Below, piece after piece: positions 18,204-26,583 of a stretch of DNA of 64,000 nt. The stretch's first letter is position 1; each line of letters begins with the position of its first letter. The position numbers were made by a program, and so were the translations under genes. The notes beneath the pieces were generated by a model that saw nothing but the letters and a program-made list of their open reading frames with translations, did no database searches and was not told where the DNA came from. Origin of the DNA: Saprospiraceae bacterium. Its GTDB lineage: Bacteria; Bacteroidota; Bacteroidia; Chitinophagales; Saprospiraceae. The stretch covers positions 372,001-436,000 of the forward strand of contig JAHDCU010000001.1 of NCBI GenBank assembly GCA_020629715.1, given 5' to 3'.

Positions 18204-18225
18204 ATGCCCAACATGGGCATTTTTT
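18204..18225 (+). terminator. Second, tandem terminator-like hairpin
   Basis: ATGCCCA (18204-18210) and TGGGCAT (18214-18220) form a perfect 7-bp stem with an ACA loop and a five-T tail. It lies 13 bases beyond the first terminator and just ahead of the MscS gene. Confidence 0.6.
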
Positions 18226-18246
18226 ATTTCAACTAAATAGACATTT

Positions 18247-19116
18247 ATGATTCAAGACCTCATCGATAACCTGAAAGGATATTACAATGATATCATCGCT
18301 TTACTACCTAAACTTCTATTAGCAATAATCGTCTCCTTCGTTTTATATTCACTCATGAAGTGGGTCAAACGAAAAACGATCAGCTTTCTAAGAGAACGTG
18401 CTGATGATAAATTGCTCATCTCATTTGTCAATAGTATATCTAACATTATAGTGGGCATAGTCGTGACTCTGGTCTTTTTAAGCATTATCGGATTGGGTAA
18501 TGTAGCAGGATCAATACTTGGGGCTGCAGGTATCTCGGCTTTCGTGATAGGATTTGCACTTAAAGATATTGGTGAAAACTTCTTAGCCGGAATCATCATG
18601 GCTTTCGATCGTCCCTTTAGATTAGGTGATACTGTCATGACAGGCAGTGTAGAAGGTACTATCACGCAAATGAGCCTGCGTGATACGCATATCAAGACCT
18701 TTGATGGAAAAGATGTATATGTGCCTAATGGTCAGATCATTAAAAATCCGCTTTATAATTATACCATAGACGGATTTATGCGTGGTAGTTTTACGGTAGG
18801 TGTTGATTATGGAGAAGATATAGAAGTAGTACGTAGCATAATACTCAGTACTATTCAATCAATACCTGGAATACTGACAGAACATAAGCTACCCCGAACT
18901 CATGTCAAAAATCTGAATACAAGCACCATAGATATTGAAGTCCACTATTGGATTGATACATTTGATAAAAAACACTCCAGTTTGGAGATCAAATCACGAG
19001 CTCAAGCATCAGTCATCAAAGCTTTAACAAGTAAGGAGGTAGGTATGCCAGCTGATATTGTTGAGATTAAAAACTACGATCAAAAAGTTAAACTAGAGCA
19101 GGTAGCTAGTGTATAA
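18247..19116 (+). CDS. MscS-type mechanosensitive ion channel
   Basis: The 289-residue product has three N-terminal membrane helices and the pore-lining TM3 signature (A-G-S-I-L-G-A-A-G-I-S-A-F-V-I-G-F-A-L-K), then the MscS beta domain (F-R-L-G-D-T-V, V-P-N-G-Q-I-I-K-N-P-L) and a C-terminal alpha/beta domain. It should open under membrane tension after hypo-osmotic shock. A second, longer MscS is at 24704. Followed by its own terminator. Confidence 0.93.
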   Translation: MIQDLIDNLKGYYNDIIALLPKLLLAIIVSFVLYSLMKWVKRKTISFLRERADDKLLISFVNSISNIIVGIVVTLVFLSIIGLGNVAGSILGAAGISAFVIGFALKDIGENFLAGIIMAFDRPFRLGDTVMTGSVEGTITQMSLRDTHIKTFDGKDVYVPNGQIIKNPLYNYTIDGFMRGSFTVGVDYGEDIEVVRSIILSTIQSIPGILTEHKLPRTHVKNLNTSTIDIEVHYWIDTFDKKHSSLEIKSRAQASVIKALTSKEVGMPADIVEIKNYDQKVKLEQVASV

Positions 19117-19138
19117 TAATATTCGATACATGCCAAAA

Positions 19139-19176
19139 GTCGTAATCTTAAACACCAGAATTACGGCTTTTTTTTT
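19139..19176 (+). terminator. Rho-independent terminator
   Basis: GTCGTAAT (19139-19146) pairs with ATTACGGC (19160-19167), with one G-U pair, followed by nine T residues. It ends the mscS transcript. Confidence 0.85.
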
Positions 19177-19308
19177 CAACAGCACAGTATATGATATCAG
19201 ATTTGAAAAAGTTGCATTTAATATCACTTAAGATTTGTTATTTGATATCGGAATTATGATATGCGGAGTAAGGCCGCTGGCAATATTCAGTCTTATCTAT
19301 TTTTAGTG

Positions 19309-19482
19309 GTGATGTTTATTCTTTTAAAATTTATCGACAATTATCTTTTCCCAATAAAAATGGCGCTTGGTTTTTAGTCCTAATCGCCTTTTTTGTCAAT
19401 AAGCTTCTTTGGTATTAGTGGTTTAGTCTTTGCGATAAATTCATTTGAAGCTAAAGGACTTACTTTTGTGATTAGTTGTTAG
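19309..19482 (+). pseudogene. Possible decayed membrane-protein gene fragment
   Basis: Two reading frames joined at about 19413 give a hydrophobic, protein-like peptide. The first part reads N-K-N-G-A-W-F-L-V-L-I-A-F-F-V-N-K-L-L-W-Y and stops at TAG; the second reads I-S-G-L-V-F-A-I-N-S-F-E-A-K-G-L-T-F and stops at 19482. I see no intact start. It is best explained as a frameshifted remnant. The family is unknown and the call is tentative. Confidence 0.3.
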
Positions 19483-19881
19483 TCGGTTTTAATAGTTTGA
19501 AGAAGACCACTGAAAAAAACATAAAGAAAAACCAATCGTTGATTCCATATATTGTGTAGAAAATTCCTGCCATTGTATCCTTCTCAAAAACGGACGAAAG
19601 ACTGTTTTTCATTATCCAACTAGTCCAATTAACAGAATAGATAAGTTTCTCTAATACAAATACACCTATAAGCCATTTCAATTGTTCATATTTCTGTGAC
19701 ATTGTTATATAAATTAATCCCCATACAGCTATCTGAACTAGTCCAAAATCAGACATCACATTAGGGTCTATTTCTGGTATTGTTTCATTAGTTAGAAATC
19801 TAGAAAAAATTAAAGGCCTGTAATATTCATTATGCCGGCAATAATAAATCCCTTTTTGATTATTTCATCGTTTAATTTCAT
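19472..19881 (-). pseudogene. Frameshifted small membrane-protein gene
   Basis: An ATG at 19881 opens a frame (MKLNDEIIKKGF, then I-A-G-I-M-N-I-T-G-L) that meets TAA after 23 codons. Adding one base in the T/A tract at about 19803-19815 restores a continuous frame through S-R-F-L-T-N-E-T-I-P-E into the 95-residue downstream frame, which has three or four membrane helices (I-A-V-W-G-L-I-Y-I, F-V-L-E-K-L-I-Y-S, W-F-F-F-M-F-F-S-V-V-F-F). The family was not recognised. Either a true single-base deletion or an assembly error in a homopolymer. Confidence 0.55.
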
Positions 19882-19906
19882 AGCATTCTACATTTCATTC
19901 TATTTT

Positions 19907-20761
19907 TTACTTTAACTCTTTCAATAGAGTTTCAGCTGCTAGTTTTCCTAATTCATTAGATGCTAAAGGGCTTGATCCAGTAATTAATTTTCTGTCAACA
20001 CAAACGGTTTTGTCCATCTTTGTATTCATTAAGTTTGCCCCAAGGGATTTTAGTCGTTCACTTAATCCATAAGGCATTTTGCCTGGCAGATAGCCCATCA
20101 TTGGTGTTTGATTATCCACTGAATCAGGAAAAACAGCTAAGTTATACCCCTTGTATAGAAATTCTTTATTATCTAAAGTTGTTGCAAGGAATGCTCCGGG
20201 TCCGTGGCATAGACTTATAGTAAATAAGTTATTTTCATGTGCCCACCTAAGTATTGTATCGATATTCTTGTCTTCAGGAATTCCAATCATGGCTCCATGA
20301 CCTCCAGGAATAAATATGGCTGCATAGCTTTCCGATTGGTCAAAAGAATTGTTTATGAAATCTGAAAGGCTAAGAGGTTTTTCAAAATTCGATTTAAGTT
20401 GATCATAAATAGCTTTAACCTGTTCGTCTTTCTTAGGGAAAGCCCACATTTCAAAAATTGCTGGTTTTCCAGTTGGCGTTGCAATTTCAAATTCGAAGCC
20501 TGCATTTTTTAAATGAAGCATTGGCAATAAGGATTCAACTGGATGGTTTCCAGTAGAAAAGTACTTACCATTTTTCATTTTTAAATTCTTTTCTTCTGTG
20601 CAGATTACCAAGATCTTAGATTTCGGTCCTTTGTATTTCTGGTACGAGATATTTTCAAAATCTGTTTTATCAGACACTCCTATTTTTAGTGCCAATTTAG
20701 AGGGACTGTAAGATCCATCTGATTCTAGTTTTGGTGCTATACCAAATAGTTTTTTTAACAT
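19907..20761 (-). CDS. hchA: DJ-1/PfpI protein of the HchA (Hsp31) type
   Basis: The 284-residue product matches HchA in length and in key positions: Glu76 in N-H-P-V-E-S-L, G-G-H-G-A-M near residue 154, and the catalytic nucleophile Cys185-His186 in S-L-C-H-G-P-G-A. HchA acts on methylglyoxal as a glutathione-independent glyoxalase; a protein deglycase or holdase role has also been proposed. It lies 10 bases after a nitroreductase gene, and a Crp-type regulator lies upstream, so the three look like one electrophile-response unit. Confidence 0.9.
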   Translation of the reverse strand: MLKKLFGIAPKLESDGSYSPSKLALKIGVSDKTDFENISYQKYKGPKSKILVICTEEKNLKMKNGKYFSTGNHPVESLLPMLHLKNAGFEFEIATPTGKPAIFEMWAFPKKDEQVKAIYDQLKSNFEKPLSLSDFINNSFDQSESYAAIFIPGGHGAMIGIPEDKNIDTILRWAHENNLFTISLCHGPGAFLATTLDNKEFLYKGYNLAVFPDSVDNQTPMMGYLPGKMPYGLSERLKSLGANLMNTKMDKTVCVDRKLITGSSPLASNELGKLAAETLLKELK

Positions 20762-20771
20762 TACTTTTGTT

Positions 20772-21401
20772 TTAAATGTAATTCACTAATTCTTCAATAG
20801 GTTTCCTAACTTTTACAAGATTTACTAACCAATCATTACCCGCATCTCTATACCCTATGGGTAAAAGTAAAGTGCTTTTAAGACCCTTTTCTTCTAAATT
20901 CAATATCCCGTCTAATGCATTGGAATCAAATCCCTCCATAGGTGTACTATCAAGACCTTCTGCTGCGGCCTGCACAATTGCTGACATAAATGCAATGTAT
21001 GTTTGACGAGCTGCATGTTCGAAATTTTGTTGAGGATCTTTTTGTGGATAATTAGATAATAGCTGTTGACGATAATTTTCCCAACCCTCATTTTTAAATC
21101 CCCTGATTTCATTGGTTAGATCAAACATATGATTTATCCTATCTGCGGTATAGTGATCCCATGCTGCAAAAACTAATAGATGTGAACAATCTGTGACCTG
21201 AGATTGATTCCATGCGATCTCTCTAATTTTCGATTTCACCTCTTTATCTGTTATGACAAACACTTCAAAAGGTTGCAAACCACTTGATGTGGGAGCCAAT
21301 CTTATCGCCTCTAAAATGTTATCAATTTTCTCTTGAGATACTACTTTGCCGTTCATTGCTTTAGTAGCATATCTCTTCTTTAGTAACTGTATATAATCCA
21401 T
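20772..21401 (-). CDS. Nitroreductase family NAD(P)H oxidoreductase (NfsB-like)
   Basis: The 209-residue product has the FMN-binding nitroreductase pattern: K-K-R-Y-A-T-K near residue 8, L-A-P-T-S-S-G-L-Q-P-F near residue 36, a central A-A-R-Q-T-Y-I-A-F-M-S-A-I-V-Q-A-A-A-E-G segment, and a C-terminal P-I-G-Y-R. These enzymes reduce nitro compounds, quinones or flavins. It is transcribed with hchA, with a 10-base gap. Confidence 0.88.
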   Translation of the reverse strand: MDYIQLLKKRYATKAMNGKVVSQEKIDNILEAIRLAPTSSGLQPFEVFVITDKEVKSKIREIAWNQSQVTDCSHLLVFAAWDHYTADRINHMFDLTNEIRGFKNEGWENYRQQLLSNYPQKDPQQNFEHAARQTYIAFMSAIVQAAAEGLDSTPMEGFDSNALDGILNLEEKGLKSTLLLPIGYRDAGNDWLVNLVKVRKPIEELVNYI

Positions 21402-21466
21402 TGTACTGATTTTGAGTACAAAGGTCAGTATTCAGAGGGTCTTAAAAATTGATCTATGGTAAGAAA

Positions 21467-22042
21467 TTATGAATTTGAGATTTCCTTTCTGACTCGGCTT
21501 AAACTTTCTGGGGTAATTCCTAAAAATGAGGCGATTTGATAATTGGGGATTACTTTTTCGAATACTTCATAATCCTCAATAAATTTCTCATATTTCTCTT
21601 TTGCATTTAGAGTTAAAAGTCCAAAGATTCTTTTTTGAAGTGCGGCAATTCTATTTTGAAGATTCGTACGATTGATTAATCCAAACTCAGGAAATTTGTA
21701 ATAAAGTCCTTCAAGTTGTGATTGCTCAATTATTACAAGTTTAGAGTGCGAAAGACTTTCAATACTGAGTATAGACTTTTGATTATTGAACAAGGTCATG
21801 TAATCGCTAATCCACCAGTTTTTAGTAGCAAATTGTAAGGTATGATCTTTGCCGTTTTCAGCTATGTAAAAAGCCCTTATACATCCACTTGATACAAAAA
21901 TTTGGAGCTTTCTACTCGTATTTTTTTGAAGTATGACTTCTCCCTTTCCTACATTTTTTTCAATTGCAATTGCTTTTAGATCGTTAATAAGATCTTCCGA
22001 TAAAGCAGTACTTTTTTCTATATATTCGATTAGTTCTTTCAT
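21467..22042 (-). CDS. Crp/Fnr-type transcriptional regulator
   Basis: The 191-residue product has an N-terminal cyclic-nucleotide-binding-like beta roll (G-E-V-I-L-Q-K-N, S-S-G-C-I-R-A-F-Y) and a short C-terminal helix-turn-helix (Y-Q-I-A-S-F-L-G-I-T-P-E-S-L-S-R-V-R-K). This is the common short Bacteroidota form. Ligand-binding Arg/Glu residues of true CRP are not obvious. It is 65 bases upstream of the nitroreductase gene on the same strand, so it probably controls that gene and hchA. Confidence 0.85.
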   Translation of the reverse strand: MKELIEYIEKSTALSEDLINDLKAIAIEKNVGKGEVILQKNTSRKLQIFVSSGCIRAFYIAENGKDHTLQFATKNWWISDYMTLFNNQKSILSIESLSHSKLVIIEQSQLEGLYYKFPEFGLINRTNLQNRIAALQKRIFGLLTLNAKEKYEKFIEDYEVFEKVIPNYQIASFLGITPESLSRVRKEISNS

Positions 22043-22327
22043 TTCAATCCATTACCACTAACTATGTAATATCAATAACCTCTTTACATACCTCATAAAT
22101 GATATAGATAAGAGAGCATCTTATCTTGGGAATACTGATATGAATTGTAAGGTTTAGGCTATGTCTACATCTGAGTTATTCGCCTTCATTTCGGACTAAT
22201 TTTAAACATCATTCTTAATGACATCTAATAGCATCAATAGTATGCTAAAAATAGACTTATAAAGACAAAAACTGATGTTAATTTTAAGGGAGTGTAAACT
22301 ACAGAATTTTTTTTAAAGATTAAATAG
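22043..22327. other. Intergenic, no feature recognised
   Basis: An AT-rich spacer between the regulator start and the end of the EEP family gene. I see no frame of useful length, hairpin with a T-run, or repeat. It should hold the promoter of the Crp-type regulator gene. Confidence 0.5.
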
Positions 22328-23284
22328 CTACCAGGCGAGGGAAAAGTAAATAGGTAAATGATCAGATCCTGTATTTCTCATAACTTTCAAGTTTTTGAGT
22401 TTAAATTGTGGACTACAAAAAACATGATCTAATGGTATTCTGAAAGGTGACCATGCTGGAAAAGTAGCATAAAATCCCCTTCCCTGACGAGGATCCCTTA
22501 GACCTGATATACGTTTAAATGCTTTACTCGTTTTACTCCATGCAACATCATTGAGATCACCAGCAAGGATTACTTTTTCAAAAGCTGGCAGGTTTTCGAT
22601 AGAATACGCTGCAGAGAGCAATTCTAGATCTTTTGGCTTAGCAGAAGTGGCATGTCCAGCGATTGGCGGCTCTGGATGAACACCAATGATATGAATAAGC
22701 TGCTCGTCCATCTTAATAGTGGCATGAATAGAGGGAACATGATTTTTAATCCGGTGCTTAATTTCTGCATGCTCATACTTATACTTACTCATCATGATAA
22801 GACCATAAGTATTCTCTCTCAGTTCTTTGATGACGTAAGGATAAGCCTCTCGAAGGACCTCAAGACGCTTACCCCACTCGATATTTGTCTCTAGTAATAA
22901 AACTACGTCAGCATCTGAAGAACTTATGAGCTCAACCGTACTTTGGTAATCCGTATTGTCTTGATAGACATTGTGGACTATGCAGCGTATAAGATGTTTA
23001 GAATCTTTATCAGCGGTAGCTATTGTTACATTTGCCCAAGGCATGAATGCAGCAATACTTTTATAGCATACCCTTATAACACATATGTTTACAGCTAACA
23101 AAAGAAGTTGAATCCACCCATAGGGAAGCAGAAATACTACAAGTGTCAGCAATAAAATTGAAAGTATTAAATAAGGTATTCTCAGATTGATCTGGGATCT
23201 CCACAGCCAATACGAGCTGTTGAACGTAGGTGCAATAGTTAATAAAAATAGTACTGAGGTCAGTATGGTTATACCTGTAAGCAT
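22328..23284 (-). CDS. Membrane-anchored endonuclease/exonuclease/phosphatase (EEP) family protein
   Basis: The 318-residue product starts with about three membrane helices (residues 1-80), then an EEP hydrolase domain. Its motifs are I-R-C-I-V-H-N-V-Y, D-A-D-V-V-L-L-L-E-T-N, I-I-G-V-H-P-E-P, L-A-G-D-L-N-D-V-A-W and a terminal S-D-H-L-P-I, which give the usual metal and catalytic residues. The domain would face the periplasm or the cytoplasm depending on topology. Substrate may be nucleic acid, a phosphoinositide-like lipid or another phosphodiester. It overlaps the preceding PPOX-like gene by one base. Confidence 0.85.
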   Translation of the reverse strand: MLTGITILTSVLFLLTIAPTFNSSYWLWRSQINLRIPYLILSILLLTLVVFLLPYGWIQLLLLAVNICVIRVCYKSIAAFMPWANVTIATADKDSKHLIRCIVHNVYQDNTDYQSTVELISSSDADVVLLLETNIEWGKRLEVLREAYPYVIKELRENTYGLIMMSKYKYEHAEIKHRIKNHVPSIHATIKMDEQLIHIIGVHPEPPIAGHATSAKPKDLELLSAAYSIENLPAFEKVILAGDLNDVAWSKTSKAFKRISGLRDPRQGRGFYATFPAWSPFRIPLDHVFCSPQFKLKNLKVMRNTGSDHLPIYFSLAW

Positions 23285-23778
23285 TAGGCAAACGATATTT
23301 TATAGTTTTCCTCTTTAGAGCTTTCATATTGCTCTCCTTTGACAAGCGCTTTTCCTATTTTTAAAAGTTGAGGTAGTTTATATAAAGACGAATCCCATAT
23401 TTCTACTTCTTTGATATTGCATTTTACCAAGACAAGCGATTCCGATTTTGGACCATCAGGAAACCAAGCTCTTACGAAAGGATTGAAGTATTTTTCTTTC
23501 TTAGCAAGGCTAAAGTCCAATTCACTCATCGCTCTGATCGTCAAATAGGTATTTTTTTCAGGCTTCGAAATATTGAGCAACACTTCCTGTTCTTTTCTTA
23601 GCTCTGATACTTTTCCAGACGATAGATCAGTAAAAAACCAAAGGGCATTCTCTTCAAAACTGGCTTTAGCCATGGGTCTAGCAGACATCTTGTTATTTGT
23701 ATCCTGAGATATCATCATACATGTAGTAGACTCTTGTATAACTTCCTTTATTCTAGCAATTTGTTCGTTTCTGTTCAT
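23284..23778 (-). CDS. Pyridoxamine-phosphate-oxidase-like general stress protein
   Basis: The 164-residue product has the split-barrel FMN-binding pattern of the general stress protein 26 group: S-A-R-P-M-A-K-A near residue 32, L-W-F-F-T-D-L-S-S-G-K near residue 46, and W-F-P-D-G-P-K-S near residue 109. Members bind flavin and are induced under stress; most do not make pyridoxal phosphate. It overlaps the downstream EEP family gene by one base. Confidence 0.82.
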   Translation of the reverse strand: MNRNEQIARIKEVIQESTTCMMISQDTNNKMSARPMAKASFEENALWFFTDLSSGKVSELRKEQEVLLNISKPEKNTYLTIRAMSELDFSLAKKEKYFNPFVRAWFPDGPKSESLVLVKCNIKEVEIWDSSLYKLPQLLKIGKALVKGEQYESSKEENYKISFA

Positions 23779-23926
23779 TGTATTATGTATTTGATGAGTA
23801 CTTATGTTATCTCATTTTTAGTCAATTGTTCGATAGTCATCGCCAAACAATTTGATATGGTCTGATCGAACAGTCATCGCATATGTCCAGTAAGAAGGGT
23901 GTATTGATTAACTAAACCCATCATAA

Positions 23927-24616
23927 ATGAAGACCCTAATACATACTTTTATACTTTTACTATTTACCTCTATCACCTCTAACAGTCAAACACTCGTACA
24001 TCACGACGCCATGATCAGCATAGATGGTGAAATGGTTCAAACCATAGAAATAAAACTTGACCCAAAAAAGGAGACCGTTAAAGACAACTTTGCAGAATGG
24101 ATAGAAGATAACTATAGCGTAGATCTAGACGATAGAAAATGGTTATTTTTTGATAAAGAGTTCTTGTCAGCTGAAGGAGTTGTAGTTCCCACTATATCTA
24201 ATAGAAAAATAGACTTAAAAGCCAAAGTCAGAGAATCTGAAAAAGGAATAACCACTATGAATGTATTTGCATCTTTTGGATATAATAATTGGATCACGGA
24301 TAGAGATCATCCGAGCGAGTTTGCAGCGTTGAGAGGTATTGTCTATGAATTTGTTGAAGAGTATCTACCCGAATATTATATTGAGCAGATCGAGGATCAA
24401 AAAGATAAAGTAAAAGATCTTACCAATACACAAGAGGACTACCAAAAGGATTTCGTAGATAACCAAAAAAAAATAGAAGATCTCAGAGCAGAGAATGAAG
24501 AGTTATCAATGAAACTTAGAGAAAATCAAAGAAAAATCAATATGGCCAAGTATAGTTTGAAGACTAAAAATCAGGCTTATGATGAGATCATAGATCGCAC
24601 CTCTGACCTAAAATAA
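23927..24616 (+). CDS. Exported coiled-coil protein, unknown
   Basis: The 229-residue product has a signal peptide (residues 1-21, ending S-N-S-Q), a mixed alpha/beta domain to about 150, then a long charged coiled coil (D-Q-K-D-K-V-K-D-L, I-E-D-L-R-A-E-N-E-E-L) to the end. I do not recognise the folded part. It precedes an MscS gene by 87 bases with a 10-bp hairpin in between. Confidence 0.62.
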   Translation: MKTLIHTFILLLFTSITSNSQTLVHHDAMISIDGEMVQTIEIKLDPKKETVKDNFAEWIEDNYSVDLDDRKWLFFDKEFLSAEGVVVPTISNRKIDLKAKVRESEKGITTMNVFASFGYNNWITDRDHPSEFAALRGIVYEFVEEYLPEYYIEQIEDQKDKVKDLTNTQEDYQKDFVDNQKKIEDLRAENEELSMKLRENQRKINMAKYSLKTKNQAYDEIIDRTSDLK

Positions 24617-24628
24617 CATTATAGCTGG

Positions 24629-24661
24629 GCTAGCCAGAGAGCTTTTAGTTTTCTGGCTAGC
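24629..24661 (+). terminator. Hairpin, weak terminator candidate
   Basis: GCTAGCCAGA (24629-24638) and TCTGGCTAGC (24652-24661) form a perfect 10-bp stem, but no T-run follows. It could be an attenuator or a processing site ahead of the mscS gene. Confidence 0.45.
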
Positions 24662-24703
24662 ATCTAAACTACTTTTCCAATATTCAAAAAATACTCTAAG
24701 CAC

Positions 24704-25636
24704 ATGGAAACCATAAACGAACAAATAAATAGCTCTTACGGAAATCTAGTCGATAAAATGACAGACTGGCTTAATGAGGCCATCCTACAATTACCTAATT
24801 TATTGATTGCCCTTGCGGTCGCAGTAGCAGGATTTTTCATCAGTAAATATGTCAGTACCATTGCAAAAAAGACAGCTAATAGATTCACAAATAATAAAAC
24901 TGTATTAAACCTAATCTCCAATTTATCAGCAGCACTATTCGGTGTCTTTGTACTGTTTACAGTGCTCAGTATTTTGAATCTTGGCGAGACTATCAATAAA
25001 ATATTAGCTACTGCAGGTGTTTTAGGCTTGGCAGTAGGTCTAGCACTCCAAGACCCTATGAATAATCTTTTTTCAGGTGTATTTATGTCGGTAAGGGATT
25101 TATACCAAATTGGTGATCTCGTCGAAACCAATGGCTATTTCGGAACTATAAAAAATATAGATCTCAGAGTCACCAAATTAAAATTACCTACAGGACAAGA
25201 TGTAATTATACCCAATAAAGATGTCATCCAAAACCCGCTTAAAAACTATACCGCCTCTGGTGAACGCAGGATAGATCTAGAATGTGGAGTTAGTTATGGT
25301 GACGATCTGGAAAAAGTAAGGCGAATAGCAGAAAAAGCGATTTCAGCCATGCATTCTAGATTGGAAAGTAAACCTGTGGATCTTGTATACACATCATTTG
25401 GAGATAGTTCTATCAATTTTACACTAAGATTTTGGATCACTACCAATGGTCAACGAGACTTCCTCATTGAGCGATCTAAAGCAATTGTCAGATTGAAAAA
25501 AGCTTTTGACCAAGAGGATATTATGATTCCATTCCCTATCCGAACATTAGATTTCGGAATACGTGGTGGAGATTCTCTAAAAACTATGATCCCAAAACAA
25601 TTTAAAACCAAACAACTTGATCCTGCTAATAATTAG
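24704..25636 (+). CDS. MscS-type mechanosensitive ion channel
   Basis: The 310-residue product has three membrane helices and an MscS pore helix (A-T-A-G-V-L-G-L-A-V-G-L-A-L-Q-D), followed by the beta domain (Y-Q-I-G-D-L-V, I-P-N-K-D-V-I-Q-N-P-L) and the C-terminal cage domain. It differs clearly from the paralogue at 18247. A 150-residue helical protein gene follows 38 bases later. Confidence 0.93.
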   Translation: METINEQINSSYGNLVDKMTDWLNEAILQLPNLLIALAVAVAGFFISKYVSTIAKKTANRFTNNKTVLNLISNLSAALFGVFVLFTVLSILNLGETINKILATAGVLGLAVGLALQDPMNNLFSGVFMSVRDLYQIGDLVETNGYFGTIKNIDLRVTKLKLPTGQDVIIPNKDVIQNPLKNYTASGERRIDLECGVSYGDDLEKVRRIAEKAISAMHSRLESKPVDLVYTSFGDSSINFTLRFWITTNGQRDFLIERSKAIVRLKKAFDQEDIMIPFPIRTLDFGIRGGDSLKTMIPKQFKTKQLDPANN

Positions 25637-25674
25637 TAGCGATCGACATTACTTAACCGCATAAATAAAAATAA

Positions 25675-26127
25675 ATGAAAGCATTCGCTATAAATTCGAC
25701 CACCGTAATTCCAAGACTCAAAATAATATTAGAGCAAGATCTTGAGGCCTTAGCAGAGCTAAAGAAACAGAACAATCAGTTTCAAAAATTTGTCAAAAGT
25801 CTCATGTCTGCCAAGAGAAAGATGATATCCATCCTACCTGGCAATATGAATGGGATGGAACAAGTACCTACTACTGGCTCGGTAGTATCACTAAAAAAGT
25901 ATGATGACAAAATAGAATCTATGAATAAGGATGAAGTTGCCTTGACAAAACTCATCTATCAGACGGAACTTAGTCAATACGACTTTGTCAAAAAAGCGCA
26001 AGGTGAAATGGGCCTTCCTGTAGGACTACAAAATATCTTGGGCGATATAGCAAGCATGTATCAAAAGATAATCGATCAACTCAAACGAGCAAAAAATACG
26101 CATTCGCTTAATCCAATAGTAGTGTAG
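25675..26127 (+). CDS. Helical protein of unknown function
   Basis: The 150-residue product is predicted mostly helical, without signal peptide or membrane segments, and has a charged core (L-E-Q-D-L-E-A-L-A-E-L-K-K-Q-N). It may be a four-helix bundle like the PA2169 group, but no motif proves it. It shares a transcript with the MscS gene and ends at a strong terminator. Confidence 0.6.
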   Translation: MKAFAINSTTVIPRLKIILEQDLEALAELKKQNNQFQKFVKSLMSAKRKMISILPGNMNGMEQVPTTGSVVSLKKYDDKIESMNKDEVALTKLIYQTELSQYDFVKKAQGEMGLPVGLQNILGDIASMYQKIIDQLKRAKNTHSLNPIVV

Positions 26128-26150
26128 TAATAAATCATTGATCCTTAAGA

Positions 26151-26180
26151 AAGCTTAGAACTTAACGTTCTAGGCTTTTT
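26151..26180 (+). terminator. Rho-independent terminator
   Basis: AAGCTTAGAAC (26151-26161) pairs with GTTCTAGGCTT (26167-26177), with one G-U pair and a 5-base loop, then a T-run. It lies 23 bases after the helical protein gene. Confidence 0.85.
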
Positions 26181-26310
26181 GTAATTATATACCATAGTTG
26201 TATAGTATCCCTAAGAGAATTACAGAATCGAGAGAAGAAAAAATCAACTTACCAGTTTTTTATTTAGTAGAGTATGAGGAGTTCCAGATAAACTTCTACA
26301 CCCAGCCTTG

Positions 26311-26384
26311 TGGAGCCTAGGGGAGTCGAACCCCTGACCTTTTGACTGCCAGTCAAACGCTCTAGCCAACTGAGCTAAGGCCCC
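26311..26384 (-). tRNA. tRNA-Ala (anticodon GGC)
   Basis: Seventy-four bases fold as a full cloverleaf on the minus strand. The acceptor stem GGGGCCT/AGGCTCC contains the G3-U70 pair that identifies alanine tRNAs. The anticodon loop is CTGGCAG, giving GGC, and the T-arm is AGGGG-TTCGACT-CCCCT. The discriminator is A and CCA is not encoded. Confidence 0.97.
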
Positions 26385-26432
26385 ATTACAAGATCTAAGG
26401 AACGTTAGAGTCCTATTCTTAAAAGCATATCG

Positions 26433-26440
26433 CAAATATA
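26433..26440 (-). promoter_or_regulatory. Possible -7 box of tRNA-Ala
   Basis: On the minus strand the bases read TATATTTG, a full TAnnTTTG match 48 bases before the tRNA 5' end. A TTTG lies upstream, but at a spacing of 25, longer than the usual 18-20. Confidence 0.4.
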
Positions 26441-26583
26441 GAGATTCGATATTAATATAGGTTTACAAAGTAAAGCAATAATAGAAGAATGATTTCTTAG
26501 CGTTAAAAACTTCTAGTTCTGAAATGAATCGCTCAGTCCAAAACTGAAAAATTACTATATTCATTTCAATTAACTCTAATGTC

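Noticed and set aside
26244-26435. Minus-strand frame of 63 codons across the tRNA-Ala
   Set aside because: Most of it is the tRNA itself; translated tRNA sequence is not a gene.
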